A stretch of DNA of 64,000 nt from assembly GCF_020184175.1 (NCBI RefSeq), contig NC_065533.1, forward strand, positions 48,212,351 to 48,276,350. The letters run 5' to 3'. Position 1 is the stretch's first letter, and every line of letters begins with the position of its first letter. The notes under the pieces are model-generated. The model was not told the origin of the DNA. It saw only the letters and a list, made by a program, of their open reading frames with translations, and did no database searches. Made by a program: the position numbers and the translations under genes. Below, piece after piece: positions 61,101-64,000 of the stretch. This DNA is from Aphis gossypii. Its lineage: Eukaryota; Arthropoda; Insecta; Hemiptera; Aphididae.

Positions 61101-64000
61101 CTTCTTCCCAAACAGACATTTTTTTTTCCCATTCGTCTAAGCTATCCCACAGTAAAATTCTAAGTCTTACAGCTTCACTTGCAATGCTTAGAATATTAAA
61201 CTTAGTCATTTCCACTCGAAAAAAACGCTGATAAGACTCATATAAAATCGATTCTTCTTGGCGGTCTGCTAATCGATTATGAAGCTTAGATAATGCCAAT
61301 TTTACTTCTTCTTTATTAGTATTAATATCAGTTAACCATAATTCCTGCAAAAAAAAAAACATGATACTGAATAATATATTTTTATATAATTACGACTTGG
61401 TAAATACTTTTAAAAAGTATTTGGAATAAATATACAAATATTTCATAAAAAAAAAATATACTTATAAATATATTATATAAAATACAATGAAAATATTTTG
61501 AAATACATCATTAGTATTATTTTCAAAAATATTCTAAAATTATTCCGAATAAGTACTTGAAAAGAAATATGAATGATGTCTCAAAATATTATCTAAGTCT
61601 GTATATGTATAATTTATTACATTGGCCTCATTATTTATTTGTTCTACATCTTGAATCATGTCTTTTATATGAATATCAATTTTTTTGATGAATTCTCCAA
61701 TGAGTTTGTCTTGTTCTTTGTTAATATCCTCGAACGCTGTTTGTAAAGTAGTAAGCGTCTCTGTAAATTTCTGTAAATAAATATTATATAAAAATTGCAT
61801 ATCATTATTATTAAGCTACTAACTACAAAATAATAATACTACTATTAACATCATAATTGTTGATATCTTCATCAGGAACCGGCACTTCAAATTTTTCGGC
61901 CAAGTCATAAAGTTCTCTGATATAGTTTTGATTTTTATCTATTTCATCTAACTGAAATATTAAATCACGTTAAGGTATATTATTGTGTTTCTTTTAATTG
62001 TAGTATGTAGAAAATATTATTAAACTGTTCAAACACAAACCCTCGTGGAAAAATTGTCTAAGAACTTTTTATAATCTACATATTGTGCAGCAGTAGATGG
62101 AGAGGTGTGAAGGTACTTGAGCGAATCGTTTATTTCGTTAAACAGTTCATTCACCAACCGTTTTCCTGCTCTAAATGAAGATATATTTTATAATAAAATA
62201 ATTTTTTTGCTTACAGTCTTACTATGATCTTGCACATACTTTACAAGCGTTTTTTCCACTAGATCTAATAAATATTCGCAGGTAGGTTTAGCAACATTTT
62301 TTAAAAGATGTAATTTTAAATGAAACATGCCCAGCATATGTGTAGTCTTTATTTTATCTACGTCGTTTATTTGTTGTTTGTATTTCTCTAACATTTTTTG
62401 AAAATTCTTTATGCCTAAGAATGATAGGTACATTTTGATACGGTGAATGGTGGATTTCATACAGATATACTCTAGACTCTAGTGACTTAAAACTTACTGG
62501 TTTCGTTTACGATATTTCCTTGATCTATGTCTTCGTTTTCCCTGTAAATAATGTGAACATATTCCAGACGTTTCAAGTAATTATGTACCACCTTGAAATT
62601 TGTTGTGAAATAATTCAATATCTTTTCCACGGAGCTCTGATACGCTCCATCAATGTCGAATATAAACTGCAGTGATGGTCCGTTGGCGCATATTCGGTCA
62701 TTCTGATTACCACAAATCGACGGCCTAAAATTTTTATTACGATCGATTAAATTTTCAGTTTGCATAAAACTGTAGTTATTGTTGTTATTGTAGTCAAGTG
62801 TTATTGTTATATAAAAATAAATGCAAAATAACTAGGTATTGACAATTTAAATTCATGAAAAAAATTACATATTAAATACCTTCAAAATAATAGAATATTA
62901 AAAATTATAAAAATATTTGAATAAGACAAAAGCATATAGTAATATGCTCATAACCTCAAATATATATTTAAAAAAATACAAATATAAATTCGTATATATA
63001 CTAGTTACTAGCTAGTTATGGTTATGATTAGGGCTCAAAACTTGATGGTCTAAAAATATTTAAAGTTATTTTACGTACATGTTTTTAATCCCTCCCAATC
63101 AAAATGATGACATTTTGTTCAAATCAACAATTAGCTACAATTTTCAAAAATATTTTCACAATTCGCAGGCCTTTAATTTATTATAAAATAAATAAAATTA
63201 AAGGTGGAGCTGAGAATATGTGTGAATTTCGAAAACGTACTTTACGGACGTAAAATTGGTTAACTTAATCGAATATTAAATAACAAATCGAACAAACTTT
63301 GCATCATATTATAGAGTTGTCATTTTTAAAGAGCAACTTAATACACATAGTAAGCTAGTTACACACACATATATTTATATGGTGTATAATATATAGAGTT
63401 ATAATTACTCTTTAAGCCAGTATACCCAACACTGTGTTATAATGCATGTGTGTAGAACTCACGTTGAGAAATTGTTAAATTCGATGTCGTCTAGGAGTGG
63501 AGGAACGTGAGTGATAACGATCCATTTCCAGTTTTCCATTAAAAACGTCATGTAAGTGATGAAATCGTTTTGCGTGTTATCGAATTCGATACCATTTTTT
63601 GTTAAAAACGCCTCCAATACGAACAACGGCGACTGCGCATCGAAAGTAGGTATATAAAATATTGTTTACATAGAAATCGACGATTATAATGTTATTGTTA
63701 TGAACGACTTGACCGAATACATTATAATTATTCTCACCTTGGGATCGTCCGAAGCCATGTCATTTTCCAGTGCGTTATCGACGTCATTGTTGTCACGGCC
63801 GTTTAGTTGATGCAATTCGTCGGGAACGTACTTGTAGTGTCTGCGCACGTCCCTCTCAAATTGAACGATTTGATTCCTGGTTATCTTATGGAGATGTGAT
63901 TGCAACTGGAAATCAATCAACGCGATGAACCGGCATATCCTTTGACAGCATTTCAGTTTGGACCTTTGTTTTACGAATGACATCGTATAGCTGGTGATAA
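47520..64000 (-). CDS. DNAH6: Axonemal dynein heavy chain, inner-arm, DNAH6-like (5'-incomplete at window edge)
   Basis: Exons from the edge down: 64000-63738, 63632-63463, 62769-62498, 62471-62223, 62168-62041, 61951-61850, 61770-61621, 61344-60535, 60437-59781, 59722-59608, 59527-59084, 58917-58493, 58426-58288, 58220-57684, 57612-57361, 57284-56849, 56768-56096, 55768-55319, 55220-55048, 54941-54047, 53693-53448, 52519-52282, 52199-51705, 51334-51162, 51038-50858, 50758-50579, 50496-49723, 49655-49415, 49354-49052, 48978-48812, 48749-48399, 48337-48245, 48180-47862, 47749-47520. Phases agree everywhere except between 59608 and 59527. About 3,775 codons are visible; the 4,000-4,200-aa inner-arm class lacks only its first few hundred. 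Order: tail, linker, AAA1-4, stalk with microtubule-binding domain, AAA5-6, C-terminal domain. The motor converts ATP hydrolysis into microtubule sliding in axonemes. FRRRCRLFPSLV...TIDWF and the PG..P.LPV and YWI.KG.AL..Q patches favour DNAH6. Dynein identity is certain; the paralogue is probable. Confidence 0.93.
52282..54941 (-). other. Dynein stalk: coiled coil 1, microtubule-binding domain, coiled coil 2
   Basis: The 895-bp exon contains FRRRCRLFPSLV...TIDWF and then coiled coil 1 (about SYGLRKLYETFDMV to PAMEAAKAALESLNKNDINE). Exon 53693-53448 carries TDWTSAKTVLGDTNFLKALQ and DNISDKMINQLKPYIEDPDF, the microtubule-binding domain. It ends RIVEPKRKK, where coiled coil 2 begins. Exon 52519-52282 continues EAEDELNVVLKELRTKQKML. 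The intron 53447-52520 (about 930 bp) is the largest here and contains ATATGCAAA-type dispersed repeat sequence near 53010-53070. Confidence 0.88.
54941..55768 (-). other. Dynein AAA4
   Basis: The first exon starts RLWYHETLRVYHDRL and ends with GVNGVGKQSLTKLSSH, the AAA4 Walker A. The common form is GVGGSGRQSLTRLA. The following exon has FLFKDNQIVQEEFLEDINNILNSGEVPDLF, split by an intron at 55047-54942, the standard AAA4 Walker-B/sensor run. Confidence 0.88.
56096..57284 (-). other. Dynein AAA3 with altered Walker B
   Basis: Walker A is GTTGVGKTS, split by the intron between 56849 and 56768. The Walker-B motif reads ALFIDNVNMP. Most dyneins have FIDDLNMP or FVDDLNMP, so the second acidic residue appears to be asparagine. 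CASPGGGRNLLTSRFTRHFSV is the sensor stretch. YMFNLRDLSKTIQG closes the module. ATP binding is likely retained; hydrolysis at this regulatory site may be weakened (inference). Confidence 0.85.
57361..58220 (-). other. Dynein AAA2
   Basis: Walker A is GPTGSGKTT, preceded by RHGIITI. The Walker-B region is WVVCDGPIDSVWIENLNSILDD and is followed by LANSERIKL. The next exon has DLSQASPTTVSRCGVVYID. These are the usual AAA2 landmarks of axonemal dyneins. AAA2 normally binds ATP without turning it over, and nothing in the sequence argues otherwise. Confidence 0.9.
58288..59722 (-). other. Dynein AAA1 (main ATPase site)
   Basis: Walker A reads GPTGTGKTET in exon 59527-59084, followed by FNCSDGLNYK. 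Walker B reads VWCCFDEFDRV in exon 58917-58493, and ITINPEYVGRNELPDNLQALFRP provides the sensor region. VDVHARDVV precedes the module. All residues needed for ATP binding and hydrolysis look present. The small exons 59722-59608 and 59527-59084 do not join in phase (see findings). Confidence 0.9.
58960..59080. repeat. ATA/TATC-rich simple repeat in dynein intron
   Basis: The intron between exons 59084 and 58917 contains tandem-like variants of ATATCATAATAT and TATAATATCATA. It is a low-complexity AT-rich run with many small inverted repeats and has no coding potential. Confidence 0.6.
59781..64000 (-). other. Dynein heavy chain tail and linker region
   Basis: The first nine exons encode the cargo/tail part and the linker. 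The edge exon has KCCQRICRFIALIDFQLQSH and ITRNQIVQFERDV, tail features whose upstream part is cut off by the window. The 810-bp exon (61344-60535) carries the start of the linker, with LRNPNLTKHHWIKI, close to the dynein phrase LRNP.L..RHW. The next exon opens EWILCQNNWIYLETIF, the standard dynein WL..Q..W.YLE.IF signature, and ends WVLLHANQ just before AAA1. Confidence 0.85.

Noticed and set aside
1..64000. tRNA, intact rRNA genes and CRISPR arrays
   Set aside because: No cloverleaf, full rRNA or regularly spaced repeat array was seen; only a 5S-like fragment at 5240-5345.

Overview
The window is nuclear DNA of an insect, most likely an aphid (Hemiptera: Aphididae). The evidence is strong A+T bias, split genes with GT/AG introns, orthologues of animal genes, many small non-autonomous DNA transposons, and TAGGTACCTA / TAGGTAGGTA words scattered through introns and spacers, a texture I associate with aphid genomes. 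The species cannot be fixed from sequence alone. Exons below were assembled by hand from splice sites, reading phase and remembered protein families; no search was run.

Five protein genes are supported. (1) + strand 3136-15135: C-terminal part of an axonemal dynein intermediate chain with WD repeats (DNAI4/WDR78 type), ten exons, 5' end not found. (2) - strand 16601-20634: complete SEC61B, four coding exons, 96 aa. (3) - strand 32321-39187: complete SCYL1 pseudokinase, sixteen exons, 735 aa. (4) + strand 41038-43307: a 272-aa protein resembling POLR2M/Gdown1, four exons. (5) - strand 47520 to the right edge: an axonemal inner-arm dynein heavy chain, probably DNAH6-like, about 34 exons and about 3,775 visible codons, with its N-terminus beyond the window.

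Layout: 0-3 kb AT-rich with no firm gene; 3-15 kb DNAI4 with large repeat-filled introns; 15-16.6 kb convergent spacer with a decayed coding remnant; 16.6-20.6 kb SEC61B, mostly first intron; 20.6-32.3 kb gene-poor spacer with transposon remnants; 32.3-39.2 kb SCYL1; 39.2-41.0 kb divergent promoter region; 41.0-43.3 kb POLR2M-like; 43.3-47.5 kb convergent AT-rich spacer; 47.5-64 kb dynein heavy chain.

The genes form no operon. DNAI4 and the heavy chain both serve axonemal motility, which in an insect means sperm flagella and possibly ciliated sensory neurons. SEC61B (ER translocon) and SCYL1 (Golgi/COPI traffic) are secretory-pathway housekeeping genes, and POLR2M-like would act on RNA polymerase II. 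I found no clearly new multi-gene system. The most useful leads are an out-of-phase exon junction and altered motifs in the dynein, a possible 19-nt poison micro-exon in SEC61B, a stop-free 84-nt intron in the POLR2M-like gene, three near-perfect palindromes, and a set of hAT-type miniature elements with readable terminal repeats.
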